From positions 36,715 to 100,714 of the forward strand of contig JAJYYG010000007.1 in NCBI GenBank assembly GCA_021801235.1: 64,000 nt of DNA, written 5' to 3'. The translations under genes were made by a program, and so were the position numbers. Below the pieces are notes generated by a model. The model made no database searches. It worked only from the letters and a program-made list of their open reading frames with translations, and was not told the DNA's origin. Below, piece by piece: positions 45,128-52,992 of this stretch. The first letter of the stretch is position 1; every line of letters begins with the position of its first letter. The DNA comes from Actinomycetes bacterium (lineage in GTDB: Bacteria > Actinomycetota > Acidimicrobiia > Acidimicrobiales > RAAP-2).

Positions 45128-46585
45128 ATGCACGCGTACGAGCGACTGTTCATCGGGGGGGAGTGGGTCGGACCGTCCTCCGACGCCACGTTCGACGTGC
45201 ACTCGCCCACCAGCGGGGAGCTGGTCGGGCGGGTCCCCGAGGCCCGGGAGGCGGACGTGGACCGCGCGGTGGCGGCGGCCCGGCAGGCGTTCGAGGGAGG
45301 GCCGTGGCCCCGCATGACGCCTACCGAGCGTGCCGTCGTCCTGACCAAGGCGGCGGAGGCGATCCGCAATGACATGCAGGGCATGTCCGAGCTGATCTCC
45401 AACGAGATGGGCTCGCCCGTGTCGTGGGGGTCTCTGGCCCAGGTGTTCGCTCCCACGATGATCCTCGACTACTACGCCGGGCTGGGTTCGACGTTCGCCT
45501 TCGACACCGTGAAGGTCGGACTGCTCGGCCCGGTGATGGTCACCAAGGAGCCGGTCGGGGTGGTGGCGGCGATCACCCCGTGGAACGTGCCGCTCTTCCT
45601 GGCCGCGGCCAAGCTCTCCCCGGCGCTGCTCGCCGGCTGCACCGTGGTCTTCAAGCCGGCCCCCGAGACGCCGCTCGACGCCAACCGCCTGGCCGAGATC
45701 CTCGCCGATGCCGGCCTCCCGGCCGGGGTGCTGAGCGTCGTTCCCGCCGGGCGCGAGGTGGGGGATCACCTGGTGAACCACCCGGGCGTCGACAAGGTGT
45801 CGTTCACCGGGTCCACCGCGGCCGGCAGGAAGATCGGAGCCGCGTGCGGCGCCAACCTGAAGCGCTGCAGCCTCGAGCTCGGGGGGAAGTCGGCGGCCAT
45901 CCTGCTCGACGACGTGGACCTCGAGACCAGCCTGCCGCTGTTGATGCCGAACGCCATCATGAACAACGGCGAGGCGTGCATCTCGCTGACCCGCATCCTC
46001 GCCCCGCGGGACCGCTACGCGGAGGTGACCGACGCCCTGGTCGAACAGGTCAGGGCGCTCAAGGTGGGGGACGCGCTCGATCCGGCGACCGAGGTGGGCC
46101 CGTTGGTGGCCGAGCGCCAGCGCGAGCGGGTCGAGGGCTACATCCGGATCGGCCAGGAAGAGGGGGCCAAGGTGGCGATCGGCGGTGGGCGGCCCGCCGG
46201 CCTCGACTCGGGCTGGTTCGTCGAGCCCACCGTGTTCGTCGACGTCGACAACGGCATGCGCATCGCCCGGGAGGAGATCTTCGGTCCGGTGCTCTCCGTG
46301 ATCCCCTACGACGGCGAGGAGGACGCGGTGCGGATCGCCAACGACTCCGACTACGGCCTGTGCGGGGCGGTCTTCACCGCCGACAACGACCGCGGGGTCA
46401 AGGTCGCCCGCCAGGTGCGGACCGGCACCTACATGGTCAACTCCAACATCCCCATCGACTTCTCCTCGCCGTTCGGCGGCTACAAGGCGTCGGGGGTCGG
46501 GCGTGAGTTCGGCGAGGACGGCCTCGAGCTGTTCCTCGAGAAGAAGACGATCAACCTCCCCGCCGGGTACTCGCCGGACGTCTGA
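45128..46585 (+). CDS. NAD(P)-dependent aldehyde dehydrogenase
   Basis: A 485-residue aldehyde dehydrogenase oxidising an aldehyde to the acid. Signatures are VAAITPWNVPLFLAAAK, the Glu motif LELGGKSAAILL and the catalytic Cys in MNNGEACISLTRI. The tail has NSNIPIDFSSPFGGYKASGVG. It starts at an ATG behind GAGGGAGGGG. The promoter carries a perfect palindrome, so expression is probably inducible by a repressor ligand. The group to which it belongs is often involved in alkane, terpene or sterol side-chain oxidation; the substrate is unknown. Confidence 0.9.
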   Translation: MHAYERLFIGGEWVGPSSDATFDVHSPTSGELVGRVPEAREADVDRAVAAARQAFEGGPWPRMTPTERAVVLTKAAEAIRNDMQGMSELISNEMGSPVSWGSLAQVFAPTMILDYYAGLGSTFAFDTVKVGLLGPVMVTKEPVGVVAAITPWNVPLFLAAAKLSPALLAGCTVVFKPAPETPLDANRLAEILADAGLPAGVLSVVPAGREVGDHLVNHPGVDKVSFTGSTAAGRKIGAACGANLKRCSLELGGKSAAILLDDVDLETSLPLLMPNAIMNNGEACISLTRILAPRDRYAEVTDALVEQVRALKVGDALDPATEVGPLVAERQRERVEGYIRIGQEEGAKVAIGGGRPAGLDSGWFVEPTVFVDVDNGMRIAREEIFGPVLSVIPYDGEEDAVRIANDSDYGLCGAVFTADNDRGVKVARQVRTGTYMVNSNIPIDFSSPFGGYKASGVGREFGEDGLELFLEKKTINLPAGYSPDV

Positions 46586-46823
46586 CGTTCCCCGGTCGGC
46601 CGGGGGGCCGCCGGGCCCCGGTTCCGGGGGCGGATGCCGGGTGCCGGTGCCCGGCGGCGGATGCCCGGTGGTGGGTGCCGGTGGCAGATGTCGGCTGGTG
46701 GCGCCAGCTCCCGTCAGGGTTCTGCGACAATGTGCGGGTGAGGAGCTCCGGTCGGTCGCGGGGTGGCTGCGGCCCTGAGCCCGGGGCCGGTCCCGTCGCT
46801 CCAGGTCCGCGGAGACCGTCCCG

Positions 46824-49139
46824 GTGAGCCGCGCCGCCCATGCGGCCACCAAGGCCACCGCGACGGACGCGGCCGGGCCCGGACGGCGCGGCCGGCCGGT
46901 GGTCTTCGGGTTCATCCCCGCCCTCGACGGCTTGCGGGCGCTGGCGGTGCTCGGGGTGATGATGTACCACGGCGGCGCCCCCATCCTCGGCGGGGGGTTC
47001 TTGACGATCGACGTGTTCTTCGTCCTGTCGGGCTTCCTGATCACGTCCCTGCTGATCGGGGAGTGGCGCAAGAAGCTGACCATCCGCCTTGGCCAGTTCT
47101 GGGCCCGGCGGGCGCGTCGCCTGCTGCCCGCGCTCCTGGTGATGCTGCTGGGCGTGGCGCTCTACGCCCGGTTCCTGGCCACCCCGGGCGAGTTCGCCAA
47201 CCTCCGGCTCGACGCCCTCTCCACCCTCTTCTACGTGGCGAACTGGCACTTCATCTACGCCGGCACCAACTACTTCAACCTCACCGCCCAACCGTCGCCC
47301 CTGCAGCACATGTGGTCGCTCTCGATCGAGGAGCAGTTCTACCTGGTCTGGCCGCCGGTGGTCCTCGGCATGCTCTGGATCGGTAACCGCCTGCGCCCCG
47401 CCCGGCGCCTGTGGCCGCTGATGGCGGCGGCCTGCGTCGGTGCGGTGGCCTCGGCGGTCGACATGGCGCTGCTCTACCACGGCCCCTCGTCGGTGATGCG
47501 GGTCTACGAGGGGACCGACACCCGTGCCCAGGACCTCCTCGTGGGAGCGGCGCTCGCCATCGGGATGGCCCTGTGGGCGGAGCGGCGCCGTCCGCTTCCG
47601 GTGGTGGCGGAGCCCGGTTCCGGACCTGCCGCGGCGCGGACCGCCCGGGCCCATCCGTCGGCAGGCACGGCGGGGATGGCGAACCCGCCCTCCCACCGCC
47701 GCGATCTCCGTCGGCGACGGGGCCCGGCGCTCCGGCCGATCAGCGCCTGGGAGATCACCCCCCGGTGGGCGCGCGTCGGGCTGCAGGTGCTGGGGTGGTC
47801 GGCAATCGCGGCCTTCGCGTATCTCTGGTCCCACCTCAGCGCGCCCACCCCGTTCCTCTACCGGGGCGGCTACCTGCTGGTGGCGGTGGGGGTGGCCGTG
47901 GTCATCTTCACCGCGGTGACCAACCAACTGGGCGGCGTCTCGCGGGCGCTCGGCAACCCGGTCTTCCAGTACGTGGGCAGGATCTCCTACGGGACCTACC
48001 TGTGGCATTTCCCGCTGTTCGCCGCCCTGTCCGCCGCCCGCATGCACCTCTACGGGTACCCGCTCCTGGCGCTCCGCATGGGCGTCACCCTGGCGGTCGC
48101 CACCGCGTCCTTCTACGCGGTGGAGGAGCCGATCCGGCGCGGCCGGATGCGCACGCTGACCGAGTGGCGGGCCTGGTTGGCCACGTCGGCCGCGTTCCTG
48201 GTGGTGGTGGCGGTCACGGTGGCGGCCACGTTGCCGACGGTGGCCGACGCCGCCCCGGTGCCGGTGGGGCGCCAGGTGGGCGCCCAGTACCAGGGTCCCC
48301 CGGTCAAGCTGGCCATCTTCGGCGACTCGGTCGCTTCGCGGCTGGGACTCGCCATGCTGCTCGACGACCCCCTGCAGGGCTACGACGTGGAGATCGACAA
48401 CGGGGCCATCGTGGGATGCGGAGTGGTGCGGAGCACCGAGTACCTGGGCCACGGGGTACCCGAGACGATGACCGCGGCGTGCAACTCGTCGACGCCGGTG
48501 GACCAGCAGTGGCCGGCCCAGTGGGCCGGCGACCTGCGCCAGTTCCGGCCGAACGTGTCGATCGTGCTGGTGGGCCGGTGGGAGGTCACCGACCGGCTGA
48601 TCGACGGTCAGTGGATGCACATCGGTCAGCCGGCCTATGACGCCATCCTGAAGAAGTCGCTGGAGCAGGCGGTCGCCACCGCGTCGTCGACGGGGGCCCT
48701 GGTGCTGTTCATGAACGCCCCCTGCTTCAGCTCCGGGGAGCAGCCCGACGGGCAGCCGTGGCCCGAGGACTCGCCGGTGCGCCTGGCGGAGTACAACGCC
48801 ATGGTCGACCAGGTCGCCGCCGAGCATCCGTCGACGGTCGAGGTGTTCAACCTCGATGCCCTGCTCTGCCCGGGCGGCAGGTTCTCCCTCTCCCTGGACG
48901 GGGTCCAGATCCGCGACGCCGACGGGGTGCACATCGTTCCGACCGCGGCGGCCGGTCAGTGGCTGGCCGCCCGGGTGCTTCCCGAGGTGGTCCGGCTCGG
49001 GCGGCTTCAGATGGCCGGCCAGCGGCTGACTCCGTCCACCCGGGTGGCGGCGAGCCCCGCCGTCACCATCCCCACCGCAGCGTCCGGCCGGCGATCGTCG
49101 GCACCGTCTCGCGTAGAGCCGGGCAGGGGATCGCCCTGA
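46824..49139 (+). CDS. Membrane acyltransferase (OafA type) with SGNH domain
   Basis: A 771-residue two-domain protein. The amino-terminal acyltransferase-3 domain has about ten to eleven membrane helices and the motifs FIPALDGLRALAVLGVMMYH, FFVLSGFLITSLL and MWSLSIEEQFYLVWP. The extracytoplasmic carboxy part (from about residue 490) is an SGNH hydrolase-like domain with LAIFGDSVASRL and DGVHIVPTAA as the active-site Ser and His blocks. Such proteins O-acetylate cell-surface polysaccharides or peptidoglycan. The GTG at 46824 was chosen. The 238 bases upstream hold only G/C-rich imperfect repeats and a possible GACAAT -10 box. Confidence 0.88.
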   Translation: MSRAAHAATKATATDAAGPGRRGRPVVFGFIPALDGLRALAVLGVMMYHGGAPILGGGFLTIDVFFVLSGFLITSLLIGEWRKKLTIRLGQFWARRARRLLPALLVMLLGVALYARFLATPGEFANLRLDALSTLFYVANWHFIYAGTNYFNLTAQPSPLQHMWSLSIEEQFYLVWPPVVLGMLWIGNRLRPARRLWPLMAAACVGAVASAVDMALLYHGPSSVMRVYEGTDTRAQDLLVGAALAIGMALWAERRRPLPVVAEPGSGPAAARTARAHPSAGTAGMANPPSHRRDLRRRRGPALRPISAWEITPRWARVGLQVLGWSAIAAFAYLWSHLSAPTPFLYRGGYLLVAVGVAVVIFTAVTNQLGGVSRALGNPVFQYVGRISYGTYLWHFPLFAALSAARMHLYGYPLLALRMGVTLAVATASFYAVEEPIRRGRMRTLTEWRAWLATSAAFLVVVAVTVAATLPTVADAAPVPVGRQVGAQYQGPPVKLAIFGDSVASRLGLAMLLDDPLQGYDVEIDNGAIVGCGVVRSTEYLGHGVPETMTAACNSSTPVDQQWPAQWAGDLRQFRPNVSIVLVGRWEVTDRLIDGQWMHIGQPAYDAILKKSLEQAVATASSTGALVLFMNAPCFSSGEQPDGQPWPEDSPVRLAEYNAMVDQVAAEHPSTVEVFNLDALLCPGGRFSLSLDGVQIRDADGVHIVPTAAAGQWLAARVLPEVVRLGRLQMAGQRLTPSTRVAASPAVTIPTAASGRRSSAPSRVEPGRGSP

Positions 49140-49277
49140 GCATCGCCTTGGGCTCGGGCGGGCTCGGGCGGGGCTCGGGCGGGCGCGGGCGGGGGGTGCC
49201 CTCGTGGTCGCCTCGATCGTCGCCCGGGTCTCGGGTGGGCTCGGGCGACTCCCCCTGGTGTCGGGCGCCTCCGCCGT

Positions 49278-49721
49278 CTAGGAGCCGGTCGGTCCCACGG
49301 CGGGAGGGGGGACGGAGGACGGGGGCGGCGGCAACCCCGGGTTGGCGCTGTTCGCCATCGCACACTGGGCGGTGAGCGCGGTGACCAGGTCGCTCTCGGG
49401 GACCCGGTTGCTCTCCGAGATGGTGGTCATGAGCGCCTGCCACTGCCCGTTCTGCGACGCGGCCTGTGCCGCCAGGGGGAGCGCCTCGCGAAGCTGGAGG
49501 TACGCCTGCTGGGAGAGATCGTTGGCCAGCGCGGGGTCCGTACCGGTCCGCGACGCCTGGTCGGTCAGGGTCAGCGACTGGTGGATGTGCCCGCACGCCT
49601 GGCGGGCCAGCGCGACCCCACCGTCCCCGCAGGCGGTGAGGGCGGCTCCTCCGCCGAGCACCACCGCCAGGCCCAGCGCCCAACGGGGCAGTGCCCTCCC
49701 GAACCGGCCCCGGGTCCTCAT
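49278..49721 (-). CDS. Small putative lipoprotein
   Basis: A 147-residue protein with a signal peptide (RWALGLAVVLGGGAALTAC) ending in a lipobox. The mature part is mostly helical, GHIHQSLTLTDQASRTG then NDLSQQAYLQLREALPLAAQAAS, and ends in a Pro-rich tail. No family was recognised. Its start overlaps the stop of the upstream minus-strand gene by four bases, so they form a two-gene operon. Confidence 0.72.
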   Translation of the reverse strand: MRTRGRFGRALPRWALGLAVVLGGGAALTACGDGGVALARQACGHIHQSLTLTDQASRTGTDPALANDLSQQAYLQLREALPLAAQAASQNGQWQALMTTISESNRVPESDLVTALTAQCAMANSANPGLPPPPSSVPPPAVGPTGS

Positions 49722-50275
49722 CCGAGCCAGCTACCGGACGAATCGAGCAGGTAGCGGCTCACGGCCAGGCACCGGTCGAAGACGTCGCACATCATCTCCT
49801 CTCCGGCCAGGATGTGCGTCAGCGAGACCGGTGAGCGGGCCACGATGGTGAGGCGTCGCTCCGCCGCGTCGGTCGCCGAGGCGTAGGAGTCGATCGCGGA
49901 CACCTCGAGCGGGAGCTCGATGCCACCCACCCCGGCCAGATCGATGGCCAGCCGCAGCAGGTCCGGCCCGTGGGGGAGCGGGGGGAGCGCCCAGGTGAAG
50001 GTGAGCGGGAAGTGGAACTCGTCCGGAGGTTCCTCGTCGTCGGGGAGGCCGAACACCGCGTCCTCGAACGCCAGGAGTGTCCTCGGGTCCACCTCGAGAG
50101 CCAGATGGATGTCGAGGGGCCCCCCGCAGCCGTCCTCGGGGTGGAGCTCGACCTCCCAGACCTGGCGCAGCGAGTAGGTCTCCACGAAGTGCCGTTCGTC
50201 GTGGACGTGGAAACCATGGTCGACCGAATGGTCCTTGAGGTCGGCCACGTACCCGGCAACATCGATGACAGCCAC
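49718..50275 (-). CDS. Conserved hypothetical protein
   Basis: A 185-residue soluble protein, unrecognised. It reads as a single alpha/beta domain: GYVADLKDHSVDHGFHVHDERHFVETYSLRQ, then DIHLALEVDPRTLLAFEDAVFG and FHFPLTFTWALPPLP. The GTG start lies nine bases from a minus-strand TAGGAT box and has no ribosome site. It shares the short 48-base intergenic region with the divergent IMPase gene. Confidence 0.65.
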   Translation of the reverse strand: MAVIDVAGYVADLKDHSVDHGFHVHDERHFVETYSLRQVWEVELHPEDGCGGPLDIHLALEVDPRTLLAFEDAVFGLPDDEEPPDEFHFPLTFTWALPPLPHGPDLLRLAIDLAGVGGIELPLEVSAIDSYASATDAAERRLTIVARSPVSLTHILAGEEMMCDVFDRCLAVSRYLLDSSGSWLG

Positions 50276-50284
50276 AGGGAGCCG

Positions 50285-50317
50285 ATCCTACCGGTCGTCG
50301 GTCGTCTTCGGTAACGT
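50285..50317. promoter_or_regulatory. Divergent pair of -10 boxes for leaderless transcripts
   Basis: On the minus strand TAGGAT (50285-50290) is nine bases before the GTG at 50275. On the plus strand TAACGT (50312-50317) is six bases before the ATG at 50324. Neither gene has a visible ribosome-binding site. Confidence 0.55.
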
Positions 50318-50323
50318 CACCCC

Positions 50324-51085
50324 ATGGACGACGGGTCGTTGCTCGACACCCTCCACCGTGCCGCGACCTCGGTCGCCGAGGTGCTGGCCGACCTGGAGGA
50401 CTGGGGGCTGGCCGGTACGAGGGCGGGGCAGTACCGGTCGGACCTGGCGGCCGACGAGGCGGCCCTCGCCGTTCTCCTCGACGCCGGCCTCGGCGTGATG
50501 TCCGAGGAGTCCGGACTGACCGAGGGGGAACGGGAGGTCGTCGTCGCCCTCGACCCCGTCGACGGCTCCACCAACGCGGCCCGGGGGATCCCCTGGTACG
50601 CGACCAGCCTCTGCGCCGTGGATGCATCCGGGCCGCGAGCGGCGGTGGTGGTGAACCAGGCGTCCGGCGTGCGCTTCGAGGCGAGCAGGGGCGGGGGTGC
50701 CCGGCGGGACGGGCACGCGATCCGGCCGTCGGGCTGCCGTCTCCTGGGTGAGGCGATCGTCGGGTTCTCCGGTTATCCGCCCCGCCACCTGGGATGGTCG
50801 CAGTACCGGGGGCTGGGGGCGGCAGCACTCGACCTCTGTGCGGTGGCCGAGGGAGCCCTGGATGGCTACGCCGTCGTCGGAGGGTCGTCACTCGGTCCGT
50901 GGGACTACCTGGGCGGGATGCTGGTGTGCACGGAGGCGGGGGCCGTCGTGGCCGAGGCCGGCGGTCGGGCGCTGGTGACATTGGACCACGGAGAGCGGCG
51001 CATGCCGATCGGGGCGGCCACGACGGGGCTGCTCGGGGAGCTGCTGGCGTCCATGGGCGGTAGCGTTGGCACCCCGGGCGCTTAG
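50324..51085 (+). CDS. Inositol monophosphatase family protein
   Basis: A 253-residue magnesium-dependent phosphatase. The metal-binding motif VVALDPVDGSTNAARG and the second signature GPWDYLGGMLVCTEAGA are intact; the Glu of the first shell is in VMSEESGLTEGE. Substrates may be inositol phosphate, histidinol phosphate or a sugar phosphate. It is probably a leaderless mRNA. The last ten bases, including the stop codon TAG, lie inside the tRNA-Val gene, so the two genes physically overlap. Confidence 0.85.
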   Translation: MDDGSLLDTLHRAATSVAEVLADLEDWGLAGTRAGQYRSDLAADEAALAVLLDAGLGVMSEESGLTEGEREVVVALDPVDGSTNAARGIPWYATSLCAVDASGPRAAVVVNQASGVRFEASRGGGARRDGHAIRPSGCRLLGEAIVGFSGYPPRHLGWSQYRGLGAAALDLCAVAEGALDGYAVVGGSSLGPWDYLGGMLVCTEAGAVVAEAGGRALVTLDHGERRMPIGAATTGLLGELLASMGGSVGTPGA

Positions 51086-51149
51086 CTCAGCTGGTCAGAG
51101 CAGCTGCCTTACAAGCAGCAGGTCGTGGGTTCGAGTCCCGCAGCGCCCA
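51076..51149 (+). tRNA. tRNA-Val (TAC), attachment site of the integrative element
   Basis: The acceptor GGGCGCT pairs with AGCGCCC, the D arm reads TAGCTCAGCTGGTCAGAGC, the anticodon loop is CTTACAA, and the T arm is GTGGGTTCGAGTCCCGC. CCA is not encoded. Its 5' end overlaps the stop of the IMPase gene. Excisionase and integrase genes start 150 bases downstream, so its 3' half is the likely att core. Confidence 0.95.
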
Positions 51150-51301
51150 CAGTAAGTCCAGGTCAGAGTGGGTGTCGTCTATGGCCGGCGGGCGGGCGGT
51201 CGGGCCGTGGTTGCCACGCGGTTGCCACCGGGCGGACTTTTCTGGACGGGGACGGACGGGAGAGCCGGGACACTTCCGCGACGTCGGTGGATAGAGGTCG
51301 C

Positions 51302-51637
51302 ATGGAACTGACCTCGCTGACCAAGCCATCCACCGACAAGCTGTCCCCCGCCGCGGCGTTGGCCCGCCTCCGCCAGATCGAGGGGGCGATGTCCGCCGCC
51401 GTCCACGAGCTGTCGACGCTCCGGGCCGAGATGGAGAAGACGATGGTCTCGGCCTCGCCCTCTTCGTCGGCCAGCCTCTTGACCGTCGAGGAGGCGGCGG
51501 CGGAGCTTCGGGTCGGGCGGACCACCGTGTTCAACATGATCCAGTCCGGCGACCTTCGTGGTGTGCGTCTCGGGAAGAAGCGGTGCGTCACCCGGGCCAG
51601 TCTGGATGCCTTCGTCGCCAGCCTGAGCGCGGCCTGA
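51302..51637 (+). CDS. xis: Excisionase-type DNA-binding protein
   Basis: A 111-residue protein. A helical amino half (LARLRQIEGAMSAAVHELSTLRAEM, possibly coiled coil) is followed by an excisionase/HTH_17 domain, LLTVEEAAAELRVGRTTVFNMIQSGDLRGVRLGKKRCVTRASLD. It precedes the integrase by four bases, the usual arrangement of Xis and Int in integrative elements, where it directs excision. The start is the ATG at 51302; the longer track ORF begins inside tRNA-Val and is discarded. Confidence 0.8.
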   Translation: MELTSLTKPSTDKLSPAAALARLRQIEGAMSAAVHELSTLRAEMEKTMVSASPSSSASLLTVEEAAAELRVGRTTVFNMIQSGDLRGVRLGKKRCVTRASLDAFVASLSAA

Positions 51638-51641
51638 GCGC

Positions 51642-52832
51642 ATGGCCGGGTCCAAGGCCGCCAACGGGCGGTCCTCCATCTATCGGGACGGGAATGGGAG
51701 ATGGCATGGCTACGTGAGCTTCGGTGCAGACGCCGTGGGCTCGCGCCGCCGCAAGCACGTCCGGGGCACCACCAAGCGGGAGGTGGCCGAGAAGGTCGAC
51801 CGACTGGAACGTCAGAGGTCCGGCGGCTTGACGGGCGGCCCGTCGACCACGGTCGGGCAGTGGTTGGAGGCATGGATCGACTACCGGTCCATGACGGTGC
51901 GTCCGTCGACGCTGCGCGGTTACCGGATCGACCGGTCGCACATCGAGCGGGAGCTGGGCACCGTCAAGCTGGACCGGCTGACCCCCGCCCACATCGACGG
52001 CCTCTGGTCGGGGGTCCTGGCCTCCGGCGCTGGCGCCGCCACCTGCGCCCATGTCCGGCGCACCCTCTCTGCTGCGCTGACCACGGCGGTGGATCGAGGC
52101 CTCATCGTCCGCAACCCCGTCCGTCTGTCGCCACCTCCGAGGTACGACCCAGAGGAGGTCGATCCACTCTCCGAGGCGGAGGCTCGACGTGTCCTGGCCG
52201 CCGCCGCCAACGACCGCAATGGCGTCCGCTGGTCGGTCGCCCTAGCCCTCGGGTTGCGCCAGGGGGAGGCCCTGGGGCTGCGCTGGGAGGACGTCGATCT
52301 GGAGGCTCGCCAAATCCGGGTACGACAGCAGTTGCAGCACCTCCAGTGGCGTCACGGATGCGACGGGCGGTGCGGGCGGACCCCTGGTCGTTGCCCCTCG
52401 CGGGTGGGCGGCGGTCCCGTGCTTGCTCCGGTGAAGTCCCGCGCCGGCCGCCGGCAGATAGCGATACCCCAGCCGATGGTCGAGCAACTCCGTACCCATC
52501 AGGCCCGCCAGGCCGGCGAGCGGCTGCGGGCGGGGAGCATGTGGCAGGGCTGGGGGCTGGTCTTCTCCGAAGAGGACGGGTCCCCCATCCGCAGCGAGTT
52601 CGACAGCCGTCAGTGGCACCGGCTTCTGGAGCGGGCCGGGGTCCGTCAGGCCCGACTGCACGACGCCCGGCACACCGCAGCGACGCTCCTACTCGTCCAA
52701 GGGGTGCCGACCGGAGTCGCCATGCGGATTCTCGGCCATGCGGACCCCAAGATGCTCAGCCGCTACAGCCACCTGGTCGAGCAGGCGCAGAGGGACGCCG
52801 CCGATCGGATGGGGACCGCCCTGTGGGGCTGA
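51642..52832 (+). CDS. int: Tyrosine-type site-specific integrase
   Basis: A 396-residue tyrosine recombinase. The amino-terminal arm-binding region has SIYRDGNGRWHGYVSFG, the core-binding domain contains TVGQWLEAWIDYRSMTVRPSTLRGY, and the catalytic domain has the Arg in LALGLRQGEALGLRWEDV, HDARHTAATLLL (HxxR) and SRYSHLVEQAQ (Tyr). A Cys-rich insert, CDGRCGRTPGRC, precedes VKSRAGRRQIAIP, as in Streptomyces pSAM2-type integrases. It points away from the tRNA. The next 160 bases hold an inverted pair TGCAAAA/TTTTGCA. Confidence 0.94.
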   Translation: MAGSKAANGRSSIYRDGNGRWHGYVSFGADAVGSRRRKHVRGTTKREVAEKVDRLERQRSGGLTGGPSTTVGQWLEAWIDYRSMTVRPSTLRGYRIDRSHIERELGTVKLDRLTPAHIDGLWSGVLASGAGAATCAHVRRTLSAALTTAVDRGLIVRNPVRLSPPPRYDPEEVDPLSEAEARRVLAAAANDRNGVRWSVALALGLRQGEALGLRWEDVDLEARQIRVRQQLQHLQWRHGCDGRCGRTPGRCPSRVGGGPVLAPVKSRAGRRQIAIPQPMVEQLRTHQARQAGERLRAGSMWQGWGLVFSEEDGSPIRSEFDSRQWHRLLERAGVRQARLHDARHTAATLLLVQGVPTGVAMRILGHADPKMLSRYSHLVEQAQRDAADRMGTALWG

Positions 52833-52849
52833 CCGGGATGGCGGCATGT

Positions 52850-52926
52850 TGCAAAAGGTGTCGGGGCGGAGTCGCGGCCGAAAGTGGGTGGCTCCCGACG
52901 TCCTGCGGGCACTAGGCGATTTTGCA
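52850..52926. repeat. Widely spaced inverted repeat between int and the translocase gene
   Basis: TGCAAAA (52850-52856) and TTTTGCA (52920-52926) form a perfect inverted pair 63 bases apart in an otherwise GC-rich gap. They could be arm-type sites or an operator; a 45-codon frame between them (ATG 52846) is not supported as a gene. Confidence 0.35.
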
Positions 52927-52992
52927 GAACGAGTGGGCGTCGCAGCCGAATCTAACCGGCTCCAAGAGACGGCCCAGAAGTGACCGCTACGC

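Noticed and set aside
52846-52983. 45-codon ORF between int and the translocase gene
   Set aside because: No ribosome site or recognisable sequence. It spans an inverted repeat pair and is probably regulatory DNA.
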